A stretch of 64,000 nucleotides of DNA from Mesolinea sp040772305 (GCA_040772305.1 JAXGYK010000001.1:62001-126000); one strand, 5' to 3'; positions 8,693-17,882 are shown, numbered from the stretch's first letter. The notes: a model not told the origin generated them from the letters alone. Translations and numbers: made by a program.

Positions 8693-9760
8693 TTAGCTGT
8701 CGAAAGCATCGTTTTCAACAGTAACCTTAAAGTGCGATAGATCATGTACCTGAAATTCCATGGCATCAGCTGCAGACTTTAAGGGGTAAATGTTTGAAAT
8801 CATCCGCTTCATAGCAGCATCCTCTCGGCCAGACTCGATGATATTAAGTGCAGTTCGGTAGTCAGAGAAGGTTTGCAGCCTAACACCTCGTACCTGGATT
8901 TCCTTATCGGAAAAGGCACGAATATAAATTGGATGCGACTGAGTAGAAATACCCACCTGAACGATAATACCGCCACGTTTGGCAATCTGTGTCATTAACT
9001 TGACGCCAAAAGCAGTGCCTGTGGCTTCGTACACTTTATCGTAACCCACACCATCTGTGAGATCCATGAGTTCTTCAACACTTGCAGGATCACCTGTATC
9101 AATGGCAATAAAACCCAGGCTTCTGATAAAGTCAAGGCGGAATTTATTCACCTCGCACACAACCACTTTTGAGGCACCAGCTACACGAGCAGCTATTGCC
9201 GTCATCATACCAATGATTCCCCCACCAATAACAACGGCAGTATCCCCGATCTTCAATTCGCTTTTGGTAATGCTGTGAACACCTATCGAAAGAGGTTCCG
9301 TTAAACTCACCAGCTTCATGTCAGATTGATCATTTACTTTGATGAGCTTTTTAGCAGGAATCTTTACGTACTCAGCCATAGATCCATTGGCATGGACACC
9401 CAGTACACGAATATAATTACAGTAATTATCCCCTCCAGATGCACATGTTTCACAAGCATAGCAGGAGAAAAAAGGCTGGCCAACTACCCAGTCTCCGGGT
9501 TTAAACTGTTTGAGGCGATCATCTTTGGTATTCACTTCAACCAGTTGACCCACAAACTCGTGTCCAGGAATGAGGGGATAATTAAGAAGCGGAAAACTAC
9601 CTTCGTAAATATGTGTATCTGTGCCGCAAATTCCCGTGTATTTAACCCGGATAAGGGCCTCTTCAGCTTCAAGAGAAGGAATAGGAAGCTCCTGGATTTC
9701 GAGAGTGTTTTTAGCGGTTGTTACCGCGGCAAGCATAGATTTTCCTTTCACTTCAGACAT
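8693..9760 (-). CDS. Zinc-dependent medium-chain dehydrogenase (threonine/sorbitol dehydrogenase-like)
   Basis: The 355-residue protein has the catalytic zinc motif GICGTDTHIYEG, GHEFVG, a structural zinc loop CYACETCASGGDNYC, and the cofactor motif GGGIIG. It is a paralogue of the enzyme at 4268 but clearly divergent. It lies two bases from both the LarA-like gene upstream and the transaldolase-like gene downstream, so the three are almost certainly translated from one message. Oxidation of a secondary alcohol with NAD is the family role; the substrate is open. Confidence 0.88.
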   Translation of the reverse strand: MSEVKGKSMLAAVTTAKNTLEIQELPIPSLEAEEALIRVKYTGICGTDTHIYEGSFPLLNYPLIPGHEFVGQLVEVNTKDDRLKQFKPGDWVVGQPFFSCYACETCASGGDNYCNYIRVLGVHANGSMAEYVKIPAKKLIKVNDQSDMKLVSLTEPLSIGVHSITKSELKIGDTAVVIGGGIIGMMTAIAARVAGASKVVVCEVNKFRLDFIRSLGFIAIDTGDPASVEELMDLTDGVGYDKVYEATGTAFGVKLMTQIAKRGGIIVQVGISTQSHPIYIRAFSDKEIQVRGVRLQTFSDYRTALNIIESGREDAAMKRMISNIYPLKSAADAMEFQVHDLSHFKVTVENDAFDS

Positions 9761-9762
9761 AC

Positions 9763-11202
9763 CTACTCTGCTTTCTCGTCCGCCATTGCAAGGTGGACTG
9801 CTGCAGTGGTGAATGTTCTAGGCAGTGCTAAGATGTTGGGGTTAGGACCTACATACTTTTGAGCATCACGCAAGGCGTCCTCAAAACTTGCTCGGGTCTT
9901 CATGCCCATTCCGCGGGCAAAGCCAGGTTCAATAGCTCCAACAATATAAATTGCAGAACAGTGCATCTCTGCCACATGCCCGCAAGAAATCATCGAGAAG
10001 GCATGATAGGGATGGTAACCATAGTTGAAGCGGTATTTCTTAATGAACTCTTCGTTATTACAGAAGTACTCACCGTATTTTTCCAGGTCGGGCAGGGTAT
10101 TGTGATAGTCTTCCTGGAAGAGGTCATAAAGCGGCCGGTAGGAAGGGAACTCCTGGTCATGAAAGTAGCCGTTACAGAGTGATGAGCAAATAACCACACA
10201 GTTATCGTTCATGATACGTTTGTGGCGTATGATATTAGCAGAAATTGCCTGCAGCATCAGGATTGGGTTTGTTCCGTGACCATTTCCGTAATGGAAAGCC
10301 TGAGGCATACCAAACACCATGACATCATACTTTTTCTTAGCCCAGCGCACATAGGTGCGTTTGTCCGCTACTTCCCAGGAAAGGGGTTGCAATTCACGGC
10401 CATAGCCAGAAAAAACAGCTATTTGTCTTGCATAGGTATCCAGTACCGCATCACAGACAAAATATTTTTTACCCATCTTCTCTTCCATATACTCGCCAAT
10501 GGAGTTGAAGCGTTGACGCATTTCGCTATGGCGCGAAACAGGTGTAAAGTCGTTCTTATGCATCACTGAGGGAATATGGTGGCAGGCAATACTCTTCCAA
10601 TGTGTAATACCGGTTGCACAATGCTTGTATCCGCCGGAGTACCCCCCATAAGGATTACCCAGAGTATGACCAATGAGAATCGGAATGTCTGCTTCAAAGA
10701 CTTCCTTATTCATAATTACACGGTTACCCATCTTGTCATAGCCTAGGTCAACCAGGTTGTCCCAGTCCTCGCTGTCGTGGTTTACGATCTGTCTTGTATG
10801 CCAAAATTCGGTAAACGTTTTCTCGTCAAGTAAACTTTTTATCTCTGCCGGAGTGTTCTTCCTATGCAGCCCATTGGAACAAATTAGCTTAATGTCTTCT
10901 TTCCTAACGCCACCTTTAAGTAATTCATCAATGATTATCGGAATGGATGTCTTACGGTGTGACGTTGCTTGAAAACCACCTTTTACTCTATCGGGAAAGA
11001 TGATGACGGCTTTCTTGCCGGGCTTAGCCACTTCAGAAATAGGTGGCATTCCAATAGGGTTAAGAATCGAATCCAGAGTTGCCTGATAAGGATCCTCAAG
11101 ACATGGCGGATCTGCAACTGTTTCGCCGGGTATAAAAATATCGGTGTTATCCGGTAATTCAGCGGGTAAAGAACCTGGTCCATATTCAAAATTGATCTTC
11201 AT
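9763..11202 (-). CDS. LarA-family nickel-pincer racemase/epimerase homologue (DUF2088)
   Basis: The 479-residue protein has the LarA N-terminal domain. PDRV at 70-73 matches the DxTR region, GLHRK (His-113) matches lactate racemase His-108, and GGYSGGYK (Lys-193) matches the Lys that carries the nickel-pincer cofactor. The position of the second catalytic His (His-174 in LarA) holds Asn-183 in GNPYGG, and the Arg of DxTR is Lys. LarA racemases invert 2-hydroxy acids by hydride transfer. No larB, larC or larE cofactor genes are in the window. A one-base active site would suit an epimerase or a changed substrate. The product may invert a hydroxy-acid or polyol intermediate for the flanking dehydrogenases. 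Confidence 0.82.
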   Translation of the reverse strand: MKINFEYGPGSLPAELPDNTDIFIPGETVADPPCLEDPYQATLDSILNPIGMPPISEVAKPGKKAVIIFPDRVKGGFQATSHRKTSIPIIIDELLKGGVRKEDIKLICSNGLHRKNTPAEIKSLLDEKTFTEFWHTRQIVNHDSEDWDNLVDLGYDKMGNRVIMNKEVFEADIPILIGHTLGNPYGGYSGGYKHCATGITHWKSIACHHIPSVMHKNDFTPVSRHSEMRQRFNSIGEYMEEKMGKKYFVCDAVLDTYARQIAVFSGYGRELQPLSWEVADKRTYVRWAKKKYDVMVFGMPQAFHYGNGHGTNPILMLQAISANIIRHKRIMNDNCVVICSSLCNGYFHDQEFPSYRPLYDLFQEDYHNTLPDLEKYGEYFCNNEEFIKKYRFNYGYHPYHAFSMISCGHVAEMHCSAIYIVGAIEPGFARGMGMKTRASFEDALRDAQKYVGPNPNILALPRTFTTAAVHLAMADEKAE

Positions 11203-11216
11203 TCTCTTCCTCCTAT

Positions 11217-12146
11217 CTATGCTTGAACATATGCCTGAACAATCTTCAAGAAACTTTCAGGGTCAAATCCAATGGGGGCTACAAACTTGGTAAGCGCTAC
11301 AAGGCCTCCATCGATAGTTTCGATGGCTGCAATGCTGGCTGCATTTTCTTCTTTTAGACCTCCGCCATAAATAACATCCAGCTCCTGGCTAAATGCATCC
11401 TTAGTTATTTCCTTAATAAACTCGGACACAAAGCTGATGTAATCGCTATCAGGTGGGGTTTTTCCCGGTCCTATTGCCCAAATGGGCTCATAACCAATCA
11501 CAATACCCTTTACCTGATCCGCGCTCAATCCAGCCAAACCATTACGGATCTGCTGTTCTAAAACTGCCCTTACTCTGGGGGCATAAGCGTCAAAATCGCC
11601 TTCGCCTTTTTGTTCGAAGCTTTCGCCCACACAAAACACTACGTCCAGGCCAGCTTCTTTAGCAGCCTTTACTTCCTGACTCAGGAGGCAATCGAGGGCT
11701 TTATAGGCCTTTTCAGAGGCCTGTGCATCCGTTGCAACCTTAGGATCGTAGGCAGTAAACATCTGCAATTTATCGCGGCGTTCTTCACTGTGGCCGATCA
11801 TAGCCCATTGACAGCCTAGTACTTTCATAGCGGTCGCTGGGCGATTTGAGGAGAAAGCCCCAAAATTACCACCTGGCTTGATATCCTCGCGGAATACAGA
11901 TTGGCAGCCAAGGAAGAGGTTCTTTTTTTGTTCGGGTTTTACATCTTGTAAAGCCTCAATAGCGGTAGGAAGCAAAGCTTCTTGCCAAAAATAGGTAATT
12001 TGAACTTTATCCAGTGCACCTAAACCAAGCCGCACCGTTTCGTCCATCACCCACTTTGTCCATTCCAACGGGTTATCCATCGGGCAAATACCACCCAGTG
12101 CCCTGCTTACTTCGAAACGCTTAAGATTTACAAATATTTTCTTCAT
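11217..12146 (-). CDS. Triosephosphate isomerase-like protein lacking canonical phosphate loops
   Basis: The start is taken at the ATG at 12146, which has an AAAGGA site; a TTG at 12170 would extend it by eight residues without support. In the resulting 309 residues the TIM catalytic set is present: NLK at 7-9, His-119 in IGHSEERR, and Glu-220 in GYEPIWAIGPG. The phosphate-holding loops differ: YGGS is YGGG (260-263), and GGLVGGASL is replaced by GGLVALTKF (280-288). The true tpiA at 49038 keeps both, so this is a specialised paralogue. It is also about 55 residues longer, with insertions around 60-100 and 120-150. Isomerisation of an aldose/ketose pair that carries no ordinary phosphate is inferred. 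Erythrulose-1-phosphate isomerases are related alternatives. Confidence 0.82.
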   Translation of the reverse strand: MKKIFVNLKRFEVSRALGGICPMDNPLEWTKWVMDETVRLGLGALDKVQITYFWQEALLPTAIEALQDVKPEQKKNLFLGCQSVFREDIKPGGNFGAFSSNRPATAMKVLGCQWAMIGHSEERRDKLQMFTAYDPKVATDAQASEKAYKALDCLLSQEVKAAKEAGLDVVFCVGESFEQKGEGDFDAYAPRVRAVLEQQIRNGLAGLSADQVKGIVIGYEPIWAIGPGKTPPDSDYISFVSEFIKEITKDAFSQELDVIYGGGLKEENAASIAAIETIDGGLVALTKFVAPIGFDPESFLKIVQAYVQA

Positions 12147-12170
12147 TTTTTCCTTTCGGTTTTTTACCAA

Positions 12171-12839
12171 TTATTGTGCACTAACTAATTCGCGTACTTT
12201 TTTGATGCCTGCTTCAATACCGTAAATATTATCAAAACAGGCGTAGGCTCCCAGGACAAGTGTGGTTGCTCCAAAACTTACAATTTCTGCTGCATTTTCA
12301 TAACTTACACAACCGTCCACTTCCAGGTCCATTTCGATTCCCTTGGCATCCAAATCTGCTCGAATATCACGTAGTTTCTGGAGCATGGATTTCAAAAGTG
12401 GCTGACCTGCATACCCTGGATTCACCAACATGAGGTGGATAAAATCAATATCGTCTAGAAGGTATTCCAAACTAGAGTATGGAACTGTTGGTGCTAAGGC
12501 AATGCCCACTTTCAAGCCTTTGTCACGCAATTGAGCAACCAGACGTTGCGGATGGTAGGTGGTTTCGATATGGAAACAACAGCGCTCACCAGCTTGCATA
12601 TCGAACATGTCAACAAAAAGCTCTGGTTGTTCAACCATTAGATGTAGATCAAGAGGTATATCCGACTCGCGCCTTAAGGTCTTGATGTAATCTGGGCCGA
12701 CAATCAGGTTAGGCACATAGTGTCCATCCATAATGTCGCAATGTAATAGGTCCGCACCGCCTAACTTAATGAGTCTCAGATCCTCCGCCAGATGGGCATA
12801 ATTAGAGCACATCATCGAAGGAGCTAGCTGAATTTTCAC
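12171..12839 (-). CDS. Ribulose-phosphate 3-epimerase-like protein with altered phosphate loops
   Basis: The 222-residue TIM-barrel protein keeps the epimerase metal and acid/base set in their usual positions: Ser-8, His-33, Asp-35, His-66 and Asp-175. The three loops that normally hold the phosphate are changed: NPGFGGQ is NPGYAGQ (140-146), DGG is DGC (175-177), and the GS motif before the last helix is GAYACF (197-202). It therefore probably epimerises C3 of a ketose but may not hold a standard 5-phosphate. The ATG overlaps the stop of the preceding SDR by four bases. Confidence 0.85.
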   Translation of the reverse strand: MKIQLAPSMMCSNYAHLAEDLRLIKLGGADLLHCDIMDGHYVPNLIVGPDYIKTLRRESDIPLDLHLMVEQPELFVDMFDMQAGERCCFHIETTYHPQRLVAQLRDKGLKVGIALAPTVPYSSLEYLLDDIDFIHLMLVNPGYAGQPLLKSMLQKLRDIRADLDAKGIEMDLEVDGCVSYENAAEIVSFGATTLVLGAYACFDNIYGIEAGIKKVRELVSAQ

Positions 12840-13651
12840 TTACTCTCCTTCATCTTCTTGTCGTAGTCACGTATGTAGTCCAATGCATTGGGCAGAATCC
12901 CTGCAGACCAGCCGCCATCACAGAAAATGGTTTGTCCAACGATGTAACTTGATTCGTCCGAGGCGAGGTAAAGTACCAGATTGGCAATTTCTTCTTCCGT
13001 GCCCCAGCGTTCCACAGGAGAAATAGCAAATATCTGATCCTGTTTAAGGGCTCCAAGCCGGATGCCATTCTTCACCATATCTGTGTGGATCCAGCCCGGG
13101 GCAACAGCATTCACCCGAATGCCATACATAGCCCATTCAGCACCTAACGAGGCTGTCAAAGCATTGATGCCGCTTTTCGAGACGTTATAAGGTAACCGGC
13201 CCACATTGATCATACGGCTGTTGCCTGAAGAAATGTTTACGATCTTACCGCCGCCATGCTCACGCATATAGCGGCCCGCTGCCTGGCAGCAGAAGAAAGC
13301 GCCCTTGAGGTTCACTTCCATAATGGCATCATAAACCGATTCTTCAAGGTACATTGAGGGGCATGGCTTTTGGATGCCGGCATTATTGACCAGAATATCT
13401 AAGGCACCGAACAGTTCCACACATTTTTCCGTCATGGCGTAGATCTCGTCCAAGTTACGCACATTAGTCACATGATATTCTGCCACGTGGCCCTCGGACC
13501 TAAGAGTTGCGACAGCCTGCTTGGATTCTTCTTCCAAGACATCAGCAATCAAAACCTTGGCGCCTTCTTCAGCCAAGCGTTTTGTGATGGCAAAACCAAT
13601 CCCCCTTGAACCACCCGTAATTATTGCGACTTTTCCTTCTAGCCTTTTCAT
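12836..13651 (-). CDS. Short-chain dehydrogenase/reductase
   Basis: The 271-residue classical SDR has TGGSRGIG near residue 13, a probable NAD-selective Asp in LIADVLEEE, NNAG near 90, catalytic Ser in VNISSGNS, and YNVSK as the Tyr/Lys pair. DGGWS closes the substrate side. It is strikingly similar to the SDR at 17056: both carry VNISSGNSRM, GAEWA, VNAVAPGWI and DGGWS, so the two are recent paralogues that may act on two stereoisomers. It overlaps the epimerase start by four bases and follows the LacI gene by 27. Confidence 0.88.
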   Translation of the reverse strand: MKRLEGKVAIITGGSRGIGFAITKRLAEEGAKVLIADVLEEESKQAVATLRSEGHVAEYHVTNVRNLDEIYAMTEKCVELFGALDILVNNAGIQKPCPSMYLEESVYDAIMEVNLKGAFFCCQAAGRYMREHGGGKIVNISSGNSRMINVGRLPYNVSKSGINALTASLGAEWAMYGIRVNAVAPGWIHTDMVKNGIRLGALKQDQIFAISPVERWGTEEEIANLVLYLASDESSYIVGQTIFCDGGWSAGILPNALDYIRDYDKKMKESK

Positions 13652-13678
13652 TATGCTCCTTATATCTGTGATAATTTT

Positions 13679-14734
13679 TTATCTAATATCAGCGACGGTT
13701 TCACCCTCGAATATGGTTGTTCCCACAACGATCCGAGCAGGCGATTTTGGTATTTCGTCTGCTTCATCATTTAACTTTTCTATTTTTTCAACGATCAAAC
13801 GACATATTTGTTTGCTAAGCTCTCGATAATCTTGTCTCACGCAGGAAGGCCTTGGTCTTAGGTACTTAGGAATAACAATCTCACCATAGCAGGCAATCGA
13901 GATGTCTTCTGGTATACGTAAGCCCGCTTCATTTATCGCGTCAATTGCACCAATCGCCATATTGCTATTGGCACAAAAGATCGCAGTAGGATAATCCTCC
14001 TGCTTCAAATTACTAAGCATATCCCTGGTTAACTCATAAGCAAGCTTTTCACTAAAGTCGCCTTGGAGCTGATACTGAGGATTGACTGCGATTCCGGCTT
14101 CATTGAGAGCTGCTAAATAACCGTTATAACGGTTCAAACTGATGGAAGTACCTCCTAAACCTTTGAGAACTGCAATTTTACGATGGCCACGGTTAATAAT
14201 GTACTTAATCATCTCATAACTAGCTTGGAAGCCATCTTCTCCAACCCAATCGATCTCTCCCAGATAGCGGTCAAAAAGCACCACAGGTATGCCCTGTGAT
14301 TCAAGAGTTTTGAACATTTCTGCATTTGATAATACAGAAGAAGCCACAACTGCATCTACCAAGGAGGATCTGAAAAGCTCTAAAATTGAGAGCTCAACCT
14401 GCTTATTATTTTCAGAGCATGCAAAGAAGATCAAAAATCCTTTTTTGCGCAGTTCCGAAAGCAGCACCTCAGCAACATGCATAACCGTATCGTTGAGTAA
14501 ATTAGGCAGTATCACGCCTATCAGCCGATCTTTTCGGTTTTTCATGCGACTAGCCATAAAATTAGGCGTGTAATTCAGCTCTTTTATTGCGTTACTAACC
14601 CGAGTACGGGTTTCATCGCTTACGGGATAATTGCGATGCAAAACCCGTGAAACTGTGGCAATACTTACTCCGGCACGATCAGCTACATCAGTAATTCTGG
14701 CCTTTTCATAATCCCGCTTCCCAGAATTTATCAT
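13679..14734 (-). CDS. LacI-family transcriptional regulator
   Basis: The 351-residue regulator has an N-terminal helix-turn-helix (ITDVADRAGVSIATVSRVLH) with the hinge helix ending near residue 65, then a periplasmic-binding-like sensor domain with VILPNLLND and CANSNMAIGAIDAI. LacI proteins bind palindromic operators and release them when a sugar-like ligand binds. It lies inside the 28-gene run, overlapping the start of the downstream alternative by four bases with the upstream iron dehydrogenase (stop at 14731). It is therefore likely the local, autoregulated repressor of the operon. Candidate operators are noted at 26894 and 27156. Confidence 0.93.
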   Translation of the reverse strand: MINSGKRDYEKARITDVADRAGVSIATVSRVLHRNYPVSDETRTRVSNAIKELNYTPNFMASRMKNRKDRLIGVILPNLLNDTVMHVAEVLLSELRKKGFLIFFACSENNKQVELSILELFRSSLVDAVVASSVLSNAEMFKTLESQGIPVVLFDRYLGEIDWVGEDGFQASYEMIKYIINRGHRKIAVLKGLGGTSISLNRYNGYLAALNEAGIAVNPQYQLQGDFSEKLAYELTRDMLSNLKQEDYPTAIFCANSNMAIGAIDAINEAGLRIPEDISIACYGEIVIPKYLRPRPSCVRQDYRELSKQICRLIVEKIEKLNDEADEIPKSPARIVVGTTIFEGETVADIR

Positions 14735-15894
14735 AGGGCGGACTCTATAAGCTTTTGAATATCTTCTTTGGTCATATCCTTACGGCTTTGATTGGCAATT
14801 CTAGGAGTAGCGATGTAGATATCTTGAACTATCTTTTTAACCTGGGCATCACTGAGCTTTAAAGTTTTGTAATCAGCCTTTAGGTCAAGTCTGTTCAGAA
14901 ATCGTTTAAGACTATCTGAGCTTGCTCTAGCCGCTGCCTTATCCGGCTGGTCAACCAAAGTTGGGTCCAAGAGCCTGGCGACTTGCGCATGACGGTTGAT
15001 ATCGGCATCCCAGGTATAGTTCAGGTAAGCCACTGAGCCCATCGCTAAAGCTTCACCGTGCGGAATGTCAGTGATACCGCTGATTGCATGGCTAATAGCA
15101 TGCAGTGTTGCTGGCGAACCAATAGTGATCGAATACCCCGCTATCATGTTTGCCAAATGCAAATAAGAACGTGCCTCGACATTTTGTGGATTCTGATACG
15201 CTCGCGGAAGATAGGTTACAACCCATTTCATAGCCTGCAGAGAGAAAAGGTCAGTAAATGCATTTGCGCTTTTGGATAGATAATTCTCCATGGCATGGAA
15301 GAAGGTATCAATGCCAACAGCTGCGGTCACTTTGGGAGGCATACTTAATGTGAGTTCTGGATCAACGATTGCTAAGTTTGGATACATGCAAGGGTAACCC
15401 AGTCCTGGCTTTTCATGCGTATCAGGAATAGTTACTACCGCAAACATCGTAACTTCCGAACCAGTACCTGCCGTAGTTGATATGGCAATAATTGGGTACG
15501 CTTCAGTAATGCCTTTGCGTTTGGCTGTGGGCATGGGAACATAATCAAGTATCCCGCCACCGTTTTTTGCCACAACCGAAACAGCTTTCGCTGAATCCAT
15601 TGCGCTTCCACCGCCTACCCCAATCACAAAATCGCAGTTAGTGTCCTTGAACAACGCAACAGCATCGTCAATGTTGTATGCTTTTGGATTGCCTTCTACC
15701 TTGTCATACACTTCAAATTCAAGATCTGCCTCAAGCAGCAAATCCTTTACGCGTTGGATCGTATTTGTCTTACGTAAGCCGGTTGTAACAATTAAGGCTT
15801 TTTTTCCATACTTGGGTGCTTCGGATTTTAACCTTGCCAGGGTGCCAGCACCAAAGAGCACTTTGGTAGGTATGAAAATGTCAAACTCTAGCAT
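14731..15894 (-). CDS. Iron-containing alcohol dehydrogenase (type III)
   Basis: The 387-residue protein has the NAD motif GVGGGSAMDSAK near residue 95 and the metal-binding segments GIDTFFHAMENY (Asp and His) and ISHAISGITDIPHGEA (two His), as in butanol, lactaldehyde and 1,3-propanediol dehydrogenases. The family reduces aldehydes or oxidises primary alcohols. It overlaps the LacI start by four bases. A second, divergent iron dehydrogenase lies just upstream, 17 bases away. In sulfo-transketolase and taurine fermentations an enzyme of this family reduces sulfoacetaldehyde; that role here is only a possibility. Confidence 0.9.
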   Translation of the reverse strand: MLEFDIFIPTKVLFGAGTLARLKSEAPKYGKKALIVTTGLRKTNTIQRVKDLLLEADLEFEVYDKVEGNPKAYNIDDAVALFKDTNCDFVIGVGGGSAMDSAKAVSVVAKNGGGILDYVPMPTAKRKGITEAYPIIAISTTAGTGSEVTMFAVVTIPDTHEKPGLGYPCMYPNLAIVDPELTLSMPPKVTAAVGIDTFFHAMENYLSKSANAFTDLFSLQAMKWVVTYLPRAYQNPQNVEARSYLHLANMIAGYSITIGSPATLHAISHAISGITDIPHGEALAMGSVAYLNYTWDADINRHAQVARLLDPTLVDQPDKAAARASSDSLKRFLNRLDLKADYKTLKLSDAQVKKIVQDIYIATPRIANQSRKDMTKEDIQKLIESAL

Positions 15895-15910
15895 CCTGTC
15901 TCCTTATAAT

Positions 15911-17059
15911 CTATGCTCCGAAATAAGCCTGATTGAGAATTCTGGCAAGTTGGGTTTCATTTGGAATGATGCAGTTCATTTGAGTTAACCCATCTTTCAG
16001 ACTTTCATTAAGCAGCATTTCAAAGTTGCTAGTGAAAAGGGTTTCGTCTTCCACTACTTCCATAAGTCGGGGGGGCAGGTTCAACTCTTCTCGAAGATCT
16101 GTCACACTTTGTGCAAGATCTTCGCTCCCAATGCGTTGAGCCAGCTGAGCATATTTATGCTGTGCTACCGGATTCTTTTGATTAAACCTAATCACTAATG
16201 GAAGCAGAATTGCATTCATGAGCCCATGCGGAACGTCCAATACTGCACCGATAGCATGGGCAATACCGTGGGATAATCCTAATGTAGCAGAACTAAACGC
16301 CAAGCCGCCCATTGTCGACGAAAAGAGCATATTTTCTCGTGCTTCTAGGTTTTCACCATTACGATATGCCTCAGGCAGCCACTTGAATATCAATTCAGAG
16401 CCATGGTATGCAAACGCATCTGATATTGGAGTAGCTTTTGGTGAAACAAGCGACTCAATGTTATGTGCTAGGGCATCCATCCCAGTCTCTGCAGTTAGTG
16501 CAGCGGGAAGCGAGAGAGTGAGCTCGGGGTCCAGTATTGCAAGATTAGGAACCATTGTAAGGTTCCTAATCGGCACTTTTTTTCCAGAGATATCATCTGT
16601 AATTACACTGGATTTGCTCACTTCGCTCGCTGAGCCGCTTGTCGTAGGAATGCAGAGGAACTTAGATCCTCTGCTCATATCTAGGTCGTCCATGGCAGCA
16701 CGCAACTTCTCCAATCCGTCCAAGGCAGGATGTTCGTAAAGAACCCATGCCAGTTTGGCCAGGTCCATCACAGTACCGCCTCCAATAGCAATAATCCAAT
16801 CCGGATTGAATTTTTGCAGGTCTTTCCCCAATGCAAGTGCTTCACTAAATGAAGGATTTAGCTGATATTCGGAGATTAGCTCTGTTTCAAAATCCCTACT
16901 GTGCAGAATCTCCACAATCCGACCGACTGTGCCATTTCGGATCATAAATCGGGTAGTAAAAATGCTGGCTCGTTTTCCTTTGAGCTTATTCAGCCAGCTG
17001 AGACTGCCCGGTCCAGAAACAAGCGTCTCGCCGCCTAAGCGAAATTCAAATTCACTCAT
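15911..17059 (-). CDS. Iron-containing alcohol dehydrogenase (type III), second copy
   Basis: The 382-residue protein has GGGTVMDLAK near residue 92, metal segment GMDALAHNIESL, and GIAHAIGAVLDVPHG, so all iron ligands are present. It differs from its neighbour at 14731 over much of its length, so the two are not a recent duplication. It overlaps the upstream SDR stop by four bases. The pair may handle two aldehydes, or the two directions of one redox couple, in the same pathway. The substrate is not predictable. Confidence 0.9.
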   Translation of the reverse strand: MSEFEFRLGGETLVSGPGSLSWLNKLKGKRASIFTTRFMIRNGTVGRIVEILHSRDFETELISEYQLNPSFSEALALGKDLQKFNPDWIIAIGGGTVMDLAKLAWVLYEHPALDGLEKLRAAMDDLDMSRGSKFLCIPTTSGSASEVSKSSVITDDISGKKVPIRNLTMVPNLAILDPELTLSLPAALTAETGMDALAHNIESLVSPKATPISDAFAYHGSELIFKWLPEAYRNGENLEARENMLFSSTMGGLAFSSATLGLSHGIAHAIGAVLDVPHGLMNAILLPLVIRFNQKNPVAQHKYAQLAQRIGSEDLAQSVTDLREELNLPPRLMEVVEDETLFTSNFEMLLNESLKDGLTQMNCIIPNETQLARILNQAYFGA

Positions 17060-17865
17060 TCCGATTCTTTATCCTTGAAGTAATCCAGAGCACCTGGCAG
17101 TATACAAGTACTCCAGCCGCCATCTACAAAGTAGGTTTGGCCTACAATATAAGAGGCTTCATCGCTTGCAAGAAATGCTACAACATTCGCGATTTCTTCG
17201 GCTTTACCCCAGCGCTGTACTGGCGAAATGGACATAATTTGTTCTTCGTTCAAAGAACCAGCAGCCAACGCCTTAGCAGGTATAGCAGTCAATATCCAGC
17301 CAGGAGCAACTGCGTTCACATTGATGCCATGGCTTGCCCATTCTGCACCTAATACACCGGTCATCGCATTAATTCCAGCCTTGGCAATACAATATGCAGC
17401 CCGACCAATATTCATCATTCGGCTGTTACCCGAGGAGATGTTAACGATCTTTCCTTTCTTTTGCTTCATCATGATCTTGGCTGCTTCAAGAGCGCAGAAG
17501 AAGGGTGTGCGTAGGTCGATATCTACGATCCAGTCGTAAATTTCTTCGGTCAACTCTATGGCAGGCATCACTTTATTTACACCAGCATTGTTTACCAAAA
17601 CGTCCAAGCGGCCATAAGTGTCCAACGTGAATTGCATGAGTTTTTTTATGTTTGCAACTTCACGCAAGTCAGTTGCAAATGCAGTTGCCTCTTGACCTAG
17701 AGCTCGCACGGCGTCAGCTTTGGCTTTAGCCTCTTGCTCAAGCAAGTCACAAATCACAACTTTTGCCCCTTCTGCAGCAAAACGGTCTACAAAACTGGCG
17801 CCTAAGCCTCTGGCCCCTCCGGTAACAATGACAATACGATCGGTAAATCTTTGCATCTTAAACAA
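17056..17865 (-). CDS. Short-chain dehydrogenase/reductase
   Basis: The start is placed at the TTG at 17865, which has AAAGGA five bases before it. An ATG at 17856 lacks a well-spaced site, and an ATG at 17892 would overlap the ATPase gene. The SDR has TGGARGLG, an NAD-type Asp in VICDLLEQE, NNAG, VNISSGNS with the catalytic Ser, and YCIAK as the Tyr/Lys pair. It closes with DGGWS. It is a close paralogue of the SDR at 12836. Lying between the transporter ATPase and two alcohol dehydrogenases, it likely performs an early oxidation of the imported compound. Confidence 0.87.
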   Translation of the reverse strand: MFKMQRFTDRIVIVTGGARGLGASFVDRFAAEGAKVVICDLLEQEAKAKADAVRALGQEATAFATDLREVANIKKLMQFTLDTYGRLDVLVNNAGVNKVMPAIELTEEIYDWIVDIDLRTPFFCALEAAKIMMKQKKGKIVNISSGNSRMMNIGRAAYCIAKAGINAMTGVLGAEWASHGINVNAVAPGWILTAIPAKALAAGSLNEEQIMSISPVQRWGKAEEIANVVAFLASDEASYIVGQTYFVDGGWSTCILPGALDYFKDKESE

Positions 17866-17882
17866 GCACTTCCTTTCAGGGC

